From the NCBI RefSeq assembly GCF_000473365.1, contig NZ_KI421517.1, positions 1,980,745-2,044,744 on the forward strand: 64,000 nt of DNA. The letters are read 5' to 3'. The DNA is from Adhaeribacter aquaticus DSM 16391 (GTDB taxonomy: Bacteria > Bacteroidota > Bacteroidia > Cytophagales > Hymenobacteraceae). Under the pieces are notes generated by a model. It saw only the letters and a program-made list of their open reading frames with translations. It did not search any database and was not told the origin of the DNA. This document shows, one piece after another, positions 9,280-17,232 of the stretch. The position numbers and the translations under genes are program-made. Position 1 is the stretch's first letter. Each line of letters starts with the position of its first letter.

Positions 9280-12200
9280 ATGAAGAAGTATTTACTCAGT
9301 ACGCTTCTTGTTTTATTTTGCGCAGCTGGTTTGTTTGCTCAGGTAACAACAAGTAGTATTACCGGTTCGGTCAGGGATGCAAGTGGAGAGGCTCTTATTG
9401 GTGCCACTGTAAAAGCAACTCACCAACCTTCCGGTTCTGTTTATGGTTCTACAACAAACACCAGAGGCCAGTTTAGTATACCTAACACCAGAATTGGTGG
9501 CCCTTATGCCATTGAAGTAAGTTACATTGGTTACCAAACCAGAACCTTCAATAACATCACCTTACAATTAGGCCGACCATATAACTTAGATGCTACTTTA
9601 TCTGAATCTGGAAACCAGTTACAAGAAGTAGTTGTAAATGCTGACCGTTCTGCAGTATTTAACTCTACCAAAACAGGTGCTGCAACCAACGTTAGCATCG
9701 AACAAATACAAAACTTACCTACCGTTACCAGAAGTTTAGAAGATTTTACCCGCCTTACGCCACAGGCAAACGGCTTGGGCTTTGGTGGACGCGATGCCCG
9801 TTACAACAACTTACAGATAGATGGAGCCAATTTTAACAATGCTTTTGGTACCAGTTCTGGCGATTTATTACCAGGTGGTAACAACCGTCCAGTTTCCATT
9901 GATGCAATTGAAGAACTTCAGGTAAACATTGCTCCCTACGATGTTCGTCAATCAGGCTTTACTGGTGCAGGTATCAATGCGGTAACCCGTAGCGGCACAA
10001 ACACCTTTACTGGTTCAGCCTACACATTCTATCGTAACCAAGACTTAAGAGGTACTAATGTAGCTGGCCGGGAATTACCTACTCAGCCAGATAATAAAAC
10101 CTTAACCTATGGTGCCCGCGTTGGAGGCCCGATTATCAAAAATAAATTATTCTTCTTTGGTAACTTCGAGCGTGAAAATGAAACTTTCCCGGGTGTAACC
10201 TGGATTGCTAACCGTCCGGGTGCTACTGGTAACGTTTCCAGAACTACTGCCACCGACTTAGAAAGAGTACGTCAGCACCTAATTAATACCTATGATTACG
10301 ATCCGGGTGCTTATGAGAATTACGCTAATCAGTTCCAAAATTTAACCACCAGATTTTTAGTACGCTTAGACTGGAACATTAATAATCGCAATAAATTTAC
10401 TGTACGCTATAACCAATCAGAAGGAACCAGTGACCAGACAGTAAATGGTAACTCAGCACCAAACCCGCGTGCTAATTCTTCCCGTATTGGCCCTAACGCG
10501 CTTACTTATGCTAATTCTAACTTCCAATTCCTGAACAAGGTACGGTCGTTAACTGGTGAATTAAACAGTACGATAAACCAGAAATTATCTAACCAGTTTT
10601 TAGCTACCTACAGCTTTAACCAGGCAACCCGTCAGACACCAGGCAGAAGATTCCCTTTTGTTGATATCTGGCAAGCCGGCGATCAGTACATCAGTTTTGG
10701 TACAGAGCTTTTCTCAGGAGCCAATGACTTAATTAACAACAACTATTCCTTTATAGATAACCTTACTTATTTAGCTGGCAAACATACCATAACAGGTGGT
10801 ATTAGCTACGAAATCATTAAGTATGGTAACTTATTCTTGCGGAATGCTACTTCTTATTACCGCTACCCATCTGTTGATGCTTTCATTAATAATGCTCAGC
10901 CAACTTCTTTTGGTCTTTCTTATGCTTATCCGGGCCAGGACCCATACACCCGGGTTAACTTTGGTTTAGCTGGTCTTTATGTTCAGGATAAATATGCAGT
11001 TAATAATCGGTTAGACTTAACGATTGGCGTACGTGGTGAATTACCAATTTACCTGAATGACATTGAAGCAAACCCGCGGATAGATCAATTACAATTATTA
11101 GATCAGAATGGCAACCCAACTACTTATACAAGTGGTGAGTGGCCTAAATCAAGAGTAATACTTTCTCCCCGTATTGGTTTTAATTACGATGTGTTTGAAG
11201 ATGGTGGTTTAAAACTACGTGGTGGAACCGGTATTTTTGCCGGTCGGGTACCATTTGTGTACTTCACCAACATGCCAGGTGCTAACGGTTTAATTTCAAA
11301 TACCTTAGATCCAGTTCAATCTAGTGCCCTTTCAGGTATCCGATTTAATCCTGATCCATTGCATTGGTACGAAAATGGCCCATCTAATGTATTCTTAAGA
11401 TCGCCAACTGCCGGTACACCACAAACCATTGCTTTAGTATCTCGTGATTTCAGAATGCCACAAATCTGGAGAAGCAGCTTTGGCGTTGATTATGCCATTC
11501 CAGGTACTCCTTTAATAGCTACTTCTGACATCTTGTACACCAAAGATATTCGTTCTGTGTACCAGTATAACGCTAACAGAAAACCGGCTACCATGCAAAT
11601 GAGCTACTCTGGTGATAACCGTGATTTCTGGGGTGGTAGTGCAAACGCTCGTTACACCAATGCCACAGGTAACATTGCAACGGTAATGGCAAACTCTACC
11701 AAAGGTTATTCTTTGTCTGCTACCGGTGGTCTTACTTTACCTAACAGAAACGGTTTCTTTGGTTCTGTTTACTATACTTATACAGCAGCTAAAGATATTA
11801 CAGGTAACCCAGGTTCAACTGCTGCTTCTGTTTGGTCTAACAATTACTCTATTAATGATCCAAACGAACAATTACTTGGCTTTTCTCAGTTTGGTGTTCC
11901 TCACCGTGTAATAGGTAACATTTCTTACAGAAAAGAATATTTAAAACACTTAGGTACTACGGTTTCTTTATTCTATGACGGTTCACACCAAGGTCGTTTC
12001 TCTTATACAACCAACGGTGACCTGAATCAGGATGGTGTTAGCTTAGACTTATTATACATTCCTAACAGTGCTGAAGAGTTTAACTTTGCAAACAGAACTG
12101 TTAATGGAATAGTTTTCACTGCTCAGCAACAACGCGAAGCTTTCCAACAATTCATTAACAATAGCAAAGCTTTAAGAGATAGCCGTGGTGGATATGTTGA

Positions 12201-12555
12201 TAGAAACAACGGATTATTACCTTGGTTAAACCGTTTTGACTTCAGATTATTACAAGATGTATTTACTAATATTGGTCAGCGTCGGAATACGTTACAATTT
12301 AGTTTCGATGTTCAGAACGTGGGAAACTTCTTGAATAATAACTGGGGTATTTCTCAACAATTAAATGGTGGTTCTAACTTTAACTACGCTTTATTAAACG
12401 TAGCTAGTGTAACGCCTCAGGGTGTACCTACCTTTAACATGATTACTGTTCTGGATGAGAATAACCAAACCGTACTTCCTACCACTCCTTTCCGTAACAC
12501 CTTTAGCACTGTTACAACCTGGAGAATGCAAGTAGGTTTACGTTACAGTTTCTAA
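9280..12555 (+). CDS. TonB-dependent receptor with carboxypeptidase-regulatory-like N-domain (Oar type)
   Basis: A 1091-residue outer-membrane protein. A clear signal peptide ends GLFAQ. Residues about 24-110 form a CarboxypepD_reg-like beta-sandwich (SSITGSVRDASGEALIGATV, then YIGYQT). The plug follows (QEVVVNADRS, then the TRSLEDFTRLTPQANGLGFG stretch), then a long barrel rich in Asn, Tyr and aromatic-ended strands, finishing with MQVGLRYSF, the usual barrel C-terminus. This build is that of Oar-like receptors, which take part in uptake or export of large substrates; the substrate is unknown. No SusD-like partner follows, which argues against a classical SusCD glycan system. Transcribed alone, with a -7 box at 9235 and a terminator at 12577. 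Confidence 0.93.
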   Translation: MKKYLLSTLLVLFCAAGLFAQVTTSSITGSVRDASGEALIGATVKATHQPSGSVYGSTTNTRGQFSIPNTRIGGPYAIEVSYIGYQTRTFNNITLQLGRPYNLDATLSESGNQLQEVVVNADRSAVFNSTKTGAATNVSIEQIQNLPTVTRSLEDFTRLTPQANGLGFGGRDARYNNLQIDGANFNNAFGTSSGDLLPGGNNRPVSIDAIEELQVNIAPYDVRQSGFTGAGINAVTRSGTNTFTGSAYTFYRNQDLRGTNVAGRELPTQPDNKTLTYGARVGGPIIKNKLFFFGNFERENETFPGVTWIANRPGATGNVSRTTATDLERVRQHLINTYDYDPGAYENYANQFQNLTTRFLVRLDWNINNRNKFTVRYNQSEGTSDQTVNGNSAPNPRANSSRIGPNALTYANSNFQFLNKVRSLTGELNSTINQKLSNQFLATYSFNQATRQTPGRRFPFVDIWQAGDQYISFGTELFSGANDLINNNYSFIDNLTYLAGKHTITGGISYEIIKYGNLFLRNATSYYRYPSVDAFINNAQPTSFGLSYAYPGQDPYTRVNFGLAGLYVQDKYAVNNRLDLTIGVRGELPIYLNDIEANPRIDQLQLLDQNGNPTTYTSGEWPKSRVILSPRIGFNYDVFEDGGLKLRGGTGIFAGRVPFVYFTNMPGANGLISNTLDPVQSSALSGIRFNPDPLHWYENGPSNVFLRSPTAGTPQTIALVSRDFRMPQIWRSSFGVDYAIPGTPLIATSDILYTKDIRSVYQYNANRKPATMQMSYSGDNRDFWGGSANARYTNATGNIATVMANSTKGYSLSATGGLTLPNRNGFFGSVYYTYTAAKDITGNPGSTAASVWSNNYSINDPNEQLLGFSQFGVPHRVIGNISYRKEYLKHLGTTVSLFYDGSHQGRFSYTTNGDLNQDGVSLDLLYIPNSAEEFNFANRTVNGIVFTAQQQREAFQQFINNSKALRDSRGGYVDRNNGLLPWLNRFDFRLLQDVFTNIGQRRNTLQFSFDVQNVGNFLNNNWGISQQLNGGSNFNYALLNVASVTPQGVPTFNMITVLDENNQTVLPTTPFRNTFSTVTTWRMQVGLRYSF

Positions 12556-12576
12556 TAACCAGATAATAAATACCTT

Positions 12577-12612
12577 AAAGAAAAGGCTTCGCAAATGTGG
12601 AGCCTTTTCTTT
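12577..12612 (+). terminator. Hairpin terminator after the TonB receptor
   Basis: Stem AAAGAAAAGGCT (12577-12588) pairs with AGCCTTTTCTTT (12601-12612) around a 12-base loop, followed by T-rich sequence. Confidence 0.85.
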
Positions 12613-12688
12613 TTATAGCTTAAATATTTTTTAATTATTCTGCTGGAATTTTAAAAATAACTATTAGTTTTGCATCACTTTAGCAAAC

Positions 12689-12793
<105 letters not shown>

Positions 12794-12810
12794 GGTAAGT
12801 GCTTTTTTTT

Positions 12811-12833
12811 GGGTCACACAGAAGTACACACAA
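12811..12833 (+). repeat. Left inner-end near-repeat, candidate integrase arm site
   Basis: GGGTCACACA-GAA-GTACACACAA matches 19560-19582 (GGGTCACACA-AGG-GTACACACAA) at 20 of 23 positions, in the same orientation, each just inside an element end. Arm-type integrase binding sites are the simplest reading. Confidence 0.6.
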
Positions 12834-13316
12834 CTACCTGTATTTAGCTAAGTAATCCGGAACAAACGGACCTCTTTTATCTTCCTTTCCTGATTGAGAA
12901 TTAAACCAAGTCCATTCCTTTTTACCAATTCTTAGGCCTAGGTCTCCTGATGGTTTTGTCTCCCTTTTAAATTGGCCCGTATCTTCATTTAAATAGCCTC
13001 TATAGATTGCAAAAGCTACAGAATCCTGTTCAACCCAGGCAATATGGTTTAATGCATATTCCTCAGCTTCATTCCCCCAGCCGTCCCCTCTACTGTATAA
13101 GGTAACTATCTTAACTGTTAGATCTGCTTTCAAAATGTGCAGCTCAAATTCTATTAATGCTTGTTTGTATTCAGGTTCTGGTAGTGGGCTAGGGGTTTCA
13201 ATACCTAAATAGGTTCCGATCCAAGGGCGTTTTACTTCTGGCTCAGGTTTCAGGTCTAAAGACTTTACAGGGTTTATAAAATGGATTTTTGGAGTTGATG
13301 GATTGCAAGGTTTCAT
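12834..13316 (-). CDS. Unknown protein with a KRPWxGxY motif (copy A of a tandem pair)
   Basis: I do not recognise this family. The start is placed at 13316 (MKPCNPSTPKIHF), one base region after the stop of the upstream copy, giving 160 residues; a longer frame begins at 13415 but runs over the neighbour. The N-terminal 30 residues are Pro/Lys-rich and lead to KRPWIGTYLG, a Pro-rich linker (PSPLPEPEY), then an alternating region (FELHILKADLTVKIVTLYS) suggesting beta strands, and a charged C-terminus with EWTWFNSQS. There is no signal peptide or membrane segment. The adjacent copy B shares the same order of motifs. The pair diverges from an XRE regulator, so it is probably a regulated accessory function of the element. 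Confidence 0.7.
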   Translation of the reverse strand: MKPCNPSTPKIHFINPVKSLDLKPEPEVKRPWIGTYLGIETPSPLPEPEYKQALIEFELHILKADLTVKIVTLYSRGDGWGNEAEEYALNHIAWVEQDSVAFAIYRGYLNEDTGQFKRETKPSGDLGLRIGKKEWTWFNSQSGKEDKRGPFVPDYLAKYR

Positions 13317-13320
13317 ATCC

Positions 13321-13728
13321 TTATTTTTTATTAGTAAAAACTGGATAGAATTTTTTTTCGTCTTTTTCGGAAATATTGGAAGAGCCTTGATAAACATATT
13401 TCCATTGATCCTCACTTATTCGCATTGCTACCTGAGAAGGCCTGGTTTCATCTCCAGGATAAACAGCAAATCCTACAGCTTCCTGATAATCTTCAAACCC
13501 TAATTGCCTTAAGCAAACCCCGGCCAATTCTCTGCTCCCACAACCTTCTAAAGCTACCAGTTTATAGATACGCACTGATAGATACCTCCTTAAAATATGT
13601 ATTTCAAGCTTAAATCTTTCAGCAAGGCACTAATCTTTGAATTCTGGCTCAGGAACATTAAAATAATTCCCCACCCAAGGCCTTTTATTAGCTGGGGTTA
13701 CTGATGCTTTATTTAATACCTTTTCCAT
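13321..13728 (-). pseudogene. Paralogue of the KRPWxGxY protein (copy B), interrupted by one amber codon
   Basis: Read on the minus strand from ATG 13726-13728 the frame gives 32 residues containing KRPWVGNYFNVPEPEF, then TAG (13630-13632), then continues in the same phase for about 100 residues to TAA at 13321. The part after the stop (FKLEIHILRRYLSVRI, then SQVAMRISEDQWKYVYQGSS) aligns with copy A (FELHILKADLTVKI, then GLRIGKKEWTWFNSQS). The C-terminal piece could only be made from an internal GTG. So this is a tandem duplicate disabled by a single nonsense change, or conceivably a gene expressed as a 32-residue peptide. A promoter for both copies sits at 13770-13800. Confidence 0.75.
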
Positions 13729-13769
13729 AATCTTTATTTAAGGGATAATTGATTACGATTTAACTGGAA

Positions 13770-13847
13770 CAAAGTTAACAGCCTCGTTAACAATAAGCAA
13801 GTATATAATATATAATTTTAACACGTGTGTTAACTTTCATATATTTG
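13770..13847. promoter_or_regulatory. Divergent promoter region with an array of TTAACA half-sites
   Basis: Minus strand: TTG (13800-13798), 20-bp spacer, TAACTTTG (13777-13770), a good Bacteroidetes promoter for the tandem pair. Plus strand: TATATTTG (13840-13847), three bases before the regulator's ATG, so its mRNA would be almost leaderless. GTTAACA occurs at 13774-13780 and 13786-13792, and TTAACAC-GT-GTGTTAA forms an inverted repeat at 13818-13833. The first half-site overlaps the minus -7 box and the inverted repeat covers the plus -33 area, as expected of operators for the adjacent XRE protein. Binding is inferred. Confidence 0.65.
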
Positions 13848-13850
13848 AGC

Positions 13851-14057
13851 ATGGATAAACTACAAATAGCCATGAAAGTAAAAGAAGCCAGATTACGGGC
13901 AGGATTAACCCAAACTCAGTTAGGAGAAAAGATAGGGACCAAGAAAGAAGGTGTTTCTAGGATTGAATCAGGTAAGCACGAAATAGAAATTTCTACCCTT
14001 AAAAAGATAGCTGAGGCCCTGGACTGTGATTTAAGAATAGAGCTGGAGCCTAAATAA
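13851..14057 (+). CDS. XRE-family helix-turn-helix regulator
   Basis: A 68-residue protein from ATG 13851; a longer frame from 13827 is rejected because it would start inside the operator and upstream of the -7 box. Almost the whole protein is one XRE helix-turn-helix: RLRAGLTQTQLGEKIG, the recognition helix around KKEGVSRIESGKHEIE, and STLKKIAEALDCDLRIEL. This size and layout match HigA-like antitoxins and small phage-type repressors. It lies 16 bp upstream of the DUF2971 gene and opposite the tandem KRPW pair, with TTAACA repeats between, so autoregulation and control of both arms is the likely job. No HigB/RelE toxin is adjacent. Confidence 0.88.
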   Translation: MDKLQIAMKVKEARLRAGLTQTQLGEKIGTKKEGVSRIESGKHEIEISTLKKIAEALDCDLRIELEPK

Positions 14058-14073
14058 AAAGAACAGCGTAATT

Positions 14074-15024
14074 ATGGACTTTGAAATATATTCTGAGATT
14101 GTACCTCAAATACCTAAACTTTATCATTATACCTCTCAAGCAGGGCTCTTAGGGATTGTAAAATACAAAAAATTGTGGTTTACCAATATTCATTATATGA
14201 ATGATTCAAGTGAATATACTTGTTCTTTAGAATTGATAGAAGCTGCTTTAAAAAAATATTATAACCTAGGAGAAGAGTTTTATAAACTTTTTCCAGATGG
14301 AAAAGAATCAGAGCCGATTTTTTCATTTTCTCTCTCGGAGGCAGGAGATTTATTAAGCCAATGGAGGGGTTATTGCCCAAATGGAGGCTATTCTATTGCC
14401 CTATTTGATCAATATAACCTAAACCAAATAAACTCCATGATGAAGGAATGCCATTTATACATTGGCAAATGTTTATATAAGCCAGAACAAATTGAAGATT
14501 TTGTAATGAATAAAATTGTTCAATCTACACCTGAGGAGGTGGCAAATTCAATTAAAAGGTTTAGCCAGGAAAATGATACATATAACTTAAAACAAAGCTT
14601 ATATGAAACCATACTTGACAACATTGTAAAGTATGCTCCATTGATTAAAAATGAAGCATTTGAGGGGGAGCAAGAATGGCGAATTGTAGCTAATCATGCA
14701 GAACCTAGAAAATTACCAAGAAGATTTATAAAAAACATAGAAGCAGTAGCTTCAACAACTTCAATAACTTTGTCCTGGACAAATGCTGAAGAATATATTC
14801 CTTTTGAAGCAGTTAAAGAAAGTTTAAAGTTTAGAGAAGGCAAGAGTTTTTTAATTCCCTATCTTGAGATTCCTCTAGCCCAAGGGGATTATTCTATAAA
14901 TATTTCTGAAATTATTATTGGACCTACTCCTCATAAGGAACTTTCCAGAGACGCCTGTGGGCTTTTATTAAATATTGACTTGAATAATATAATACCTTCT
15001 AAAATCCCTTACCGAACCTGGTAA
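14074..15024 (+). CDS. DUF2971 family protein
   Basis: A 316-residue cytosolic protein (no signal or membrane segments). The N-terminal LYHYTSQAGLLGIVKYKKLW and NIHYMNDSSEY, the middle FSLSEAGDLLSQWRGYCPNG and the later GEQEWRIV match the pattern of DUF2971 proteins, whose biochemical role is not established to my knowledge. Second gene of an operon with the XRE regulator (16-bp gap) and closed by a terminator at 15029. The His-Tyr-Thr start, a conserved Ser-x-Trp-Arg in the middle and a Glu in the last third faintly resemble the H-Y-E layout of ADP-ribosyltransferase-like proteins; that is speculation. Codon use is very A+T-rich, typical of mobile cargo. Confidence 0.8.
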   Translation: MDFEIYSEIVPQIPKLYHYTSQAGLLGIVKYKKLWFTNIHYMNDSSEYTCSLELIEAALKKYYNLGEEFYKLFPDGKESEPIFSFSLSEAGDLLSQWRGYCPNGGYSIALFDQYNLNQINSMMKECHLYIGKCLYKPEQIEDFVMNKIVQSTPEEVANSIKRFSQENDTYNLKQSLYETILDNIVKYAPLIKNEAFEGEQEWRIVANHAEPRKLPRRFIKNIEAVASTTSITLSWTNAEEYIPFEAVKESLKFREGKSFLIPYLEIPLAQGDYSINISEIIIGPTPHKELSRDACGLLLNIDLNNIIPSKIPYRTW

Positions 15025-15028
15025 ATCT

Positions 15029-15057
15029 AAGCCTCTCCTAACCAAGAGGCTTTTTTA
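15029..15057 (+). terminator. Terminator of the XRE-DUF2971 operon
   Basis: AAGCCTCT (15029-15036), loop, AGAGGCTT (15045-15052) and a T run. The last codons of the minus-strand remnant at 15038 overlap it. Confidence 0.8.
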
Positions 15058-15361
15058 TTTCCCGTTCCAGTACTTTCTTCGCAATTCCCAAATGTCCTTC
15101 CGCATTGGCATGGATCTGTTCTATGCTCCGCAAGTGTGAATTAATGAAATCTATACTGTTTTTAAATTGGAAGTGGTCGATTAAATCTAGCTTCAAAACA
15201 TCGAGTAATTGCTGCTTAATCTCCTCCAGCTTTTCTTTTATTTCATGCTGGTTGCTCTCTCTTTAAGCAGTATCAACTTTGACTTCCAAACCTTTTTCAG
15301 TGTTATCCGGTATTCCAGAAAATAAGTTATAACCAATAGCTTTTTCAATAGAATCATTAAA
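15038..15361 (-). pseudogene. Remnant of an unrecognised gene
   Basis: On the minus strand a protein-like frame has no start codon (a TAG precedes it at 15362-15364), gives IEKAIGYNLFSGIPDNTEKG..., meets TAA at 15263-15265, and continues in the same phase for about 74 residues (EIKEKLEEIKQQLLDVLKLD, then SHLRSIEQIHANAEGHLGIA) to TAG at 15038. The second part has a helical, charged composition like a real protein. I do not recognise it. It reads as a truncated gene left in the element; chance open frame cannot be excluded. Confidence 0.4.
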
Positions 15362-15376
15362 CTAACTTTAAAATCA

Positions 15377-15979
15377 ATGAAGAAATTAGGTTTTTTACTT
15401 TTAAATTTATTTTCAATAAGTGTGTTTACGATCCATTTAGCATCTGCTCAAAAAGTAGAGTTTGGACTTAAAGGGGGTCTTAATCGGACAAGCATTAACG
15501 ACGAGCAAATGGTACAAGATAGTGAAGCCAAACCCCGGATGGGATTCCACATAGGAGGTTTAGCACATATTCACTTGAACGATACCTGGGCAGTTCAGCC
15601 AGAAGTAATGTATTCCAAAGAGGGAGCTGAATATACATCACCAATTTACACGGGCAAGACTGATTTAAATTATATAAATGTGCCTGTTTTGCTTCAGTAT
15701 ATGGTTGGGACGGGTCTTAGAATCCAAACAGGTCCGCAGGTTGGCTATCTTACCAGTGCTAAATATGAGCAGACAAATAATGTTGAAACCAAGAAAAATG
15801 ATATCCAAAACGGTAATGCTGCCTGGGTCTTTGGACTTGGATATTTAACTAAATCTGGATTTGGTATTGATGGTCGTTTTAATTTAGGATTATCAGATAT
15901 TTATAAAGATGGTGTTTATCCTGGGAAGGCCGCACGTACCCGTGCAGGACAATTGGGAATTTTCTATCAATTCAAATAA
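15377..15979 (+). CDS. PorT-like outer-membrane beta-barrel protein
   Basis: A 200-residue protein with a signal peptide ending ASAQ (cleavage near residue 24), then the pattern of small Bacteroidetes 8-strand barrels: VEFGLKGGLNRTSIND at the mature N-terminus, HIGGLAHIHLNDTWAVQPEV, YINVPVLLQYMV, LRIQTGPQVGYL and a final LGIFYQFK with terminal aromatic. PorT itself serves the type IX secretion system, but the wider family (outer membrane protein beta-barrel domain) has many members of unknown role, and an accessory copy inside an integrated element is more likely one of these. It is transcribed alone on the plus strand, with a terminator at 16003 facing the minus-strand primase remnant. Confidence 0.8.
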   Translation: MKKLGFLLLNLFSISVFTIHLASAQKVEFGLKGGLNRTSINDEQMVQDSEAKPRMGFHIGGLAHIHLNDTWAVQPEVMYSKEGAEYTSPIYTGKTDLNYINVPVLLQYMVGTGLRIQTGPQVGYLTSAKYEQTNNVETKKNDIQNGNAAWVFGLGYLTKSGFGIDGRFNLGLSDIYKDGVYPGKAARTRAGQLGIFYQFK

Positions 15980-16002
15980 ATAACATTTTTCTTTTTAGTA
16001 TA

Positions 16003-16032
16003 GGGAACCCTATTGTGTGGGGTTCCTTTTTT
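16003..16032 (+). terminator. Hairpin terminator between convergent genes
   Basis: GGAACCC (16004-16010) pairs with GGGTTCC (16020-16026), followed by a T run. Confidence 0.75.
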
Positions 16033-16041
16033 ATTTTTTAG

Positions 16042-16695
16042 TTAACGATTTGCGATGTCTGGTAATACTTTGTTTAGGTATTCATCAAACAAAGGAGCCT
16101 TTGCTTCTGGGTTGTATTCAAAAGGTAATTGGTAGGTAATAAAGTCTGATCGCTCAAAAGGTCTTAACCGGGTTCCTTTTGGCGTAACTTCAAAGGTCCC
16201 GTTTTGCAGGTTTACTAAGACAATGCTTTTAGGCTGTTCTGGTTTTGGCAAATTAGCCAGAGTAATAAATTGTTTATAGAGTCTTTCTCTAAACTGGAAA
16301 TAACGGGCTTTAAATTTGTCTACACCCATCTTTTCGGCAGCCTCGCCTAGAAATACCTTTAACTCCTCTACATCAAACAGGCTCCAGTAAGCTACATTAT
16401 ATAAGTATATAAAATCATGGTTCCGGCAAATACCCCAATTATTCTATTCAGCTAATATTAAAACCTGTTCAACTACAATTATTTGGAAGTGGCTATTGTT
16501 TAGCTTTTCATCTTCTTCCAGTTCAGCCAGCTCACTAAAGTTTACCGGCTTTATGTTGGCTTTTAATTGATCAAGTATTTCAGCATGTAGGACCTGCTTT
16601 TGTTTCGCTTTTTCAGTGTTTAGGCTTTTAGCTTTATTCACCAAACTGCCAACAGCATTGGCTAAAGTAGCCGGATTGATTGCTTCTTTAAGCAT
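16042..16695 (-). pseudogene. P4-type phage/plasmid primase-helicase fragment with an amber codon and no helicase domain
   Basis: The start at 16695 (MLKEAINPATLA) overlaps the upstream 62-residue gene by 8 bp, a coupled arrangement. About 83 residues are followed by TAG (16444-16446); the frame continues in phase with NNWGICRNHDFIYLYNVAYW, FLGEAAEKMGVDKFKARYF, LPKPEQPKSIVLVNLQNGTF and LRPFERSDFITYQLPFEY, the D5/P4 primase N-terminal pattern. The protein then stops after YLNKVLPDIANR, where the family's SF3 helicase domain (Walker motifs) should begin. So it has one nonsense codon and lacks its C-terminal half. It would have served replication of the excised element. Confidence 0.75.
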
Positions 16696-16876
16696 TTTGC
16701 TGGCCCTCCTTAGCTTCGTATTCAGCAATACAAGTCTTGAGCTGTTCCAGGTCAAGCCCGAAACGAGAAGCGGCAATAGTTAAGAAAGTATTGGATACTG
16801 TAAGAGATAATGAAATGCCCTGGATAAAGTGCAGGAGCCTCCATTTAGTGGCATGGTCAAGAGATAGATGGTCCAC
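16688..16876 (-). CDS. Small unknown protein of the element's replication operon
   Basis: A 62-residue frame from GTG 16876, two bases after the stop of the excisionase-like gene, and overlapping the primase start by 8 bp; the tight packing supports it as a real gene. No ATG is available. The sequence has an amphipathic helical look (ATKWRLLHFIQGISLSLT, then LDLEQLKTCIAEYEAKEG) without a recognisable motif. I do not know its function; it may be an accessory to the primase or a truncated remnant of a larger protein. Confidence 0.55.
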   Translation of the reverse strand: MDHLSLDHATKWRLLHFIQGISLSLTVSNTFLTIAASRFGLDLEQLKTCIAEYEAKEGQQNA

Positions 16877-16878
16877 TT

Positions 16879-17232
16879 TTAAACCCTCCCTCTTTTACCT
16901 CCTGCACCATTTAAACTTTTCCGGCGAGCACTTTTAGCTAATTGCAAAGTGGCCTCTCCTGAAACATCGCTGCTTATGGTTTGGGATTCTACCCAGGCTA
17001 ACAGTTCTTTTCTAGAAAATACTAACCTGTTACCAAAATGCTTGCAAGGGATTTGCTTTGCTGAGGTAAGCTTATAAATTTTTGATTCACTAAAGCCTGT
17101 GATTGCTTTAGCCTCTTCAAGAGTGCAACGGTCTGGAAGTTGCTCAGGCTGTGGTTTTGAGCTAAAAGCCTTTCTGATTTCCTCTCTTATAATCTGCGAG
17201 AGTTGCTCAGTAGTTGTTACTATTAATTCCAT
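16879..17232 (-). CDS. Excisionase-like helix-turn-helix protein
   Basis: A 117-residue DNA-binding protein. The central part, LEEAKAITGFSESKIYKL followed by SAKQIPCKHFGNRLVFSRKE, is the winged MerR/excisionase helix-turn-helix (HTH_17) found in Bacteroidetes integrative elements, where such proteins act as excision directionality factors or regulators. The N-terminal helix is charged (TTEQLSQIIREEIRKAF) and the C-terminal 25 residues are basic. It lies in the minus-strand int-to-primase gene run. Its ATG is embedded in a 10-bp perfect inverted repeat and a second 32-bp palindrome lies about 50 bp upstream, so its expression is probably controlled. Role in excision is inference. Confidence 0.8.
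   Translation of the reverse strand: MELIVTTTEQLSQIIREEIRKAFSSKPQPEQLPDRCTLEEAKAITGFSESKIYKLTSAKQIPCKHFGNRLVFSRKELLAWVESQTISSDVSGEATLQLAKSARRKSLNGAGGKRGRV

Noticed and set aside
13851-14057. Classical HigBA toxin-antitoxin pair
   Set aside because: The XRE protein looks HigA-like but there is no RelE/HigB-type toxin on either side; DUF2971 and the KRPW proteins are different families.
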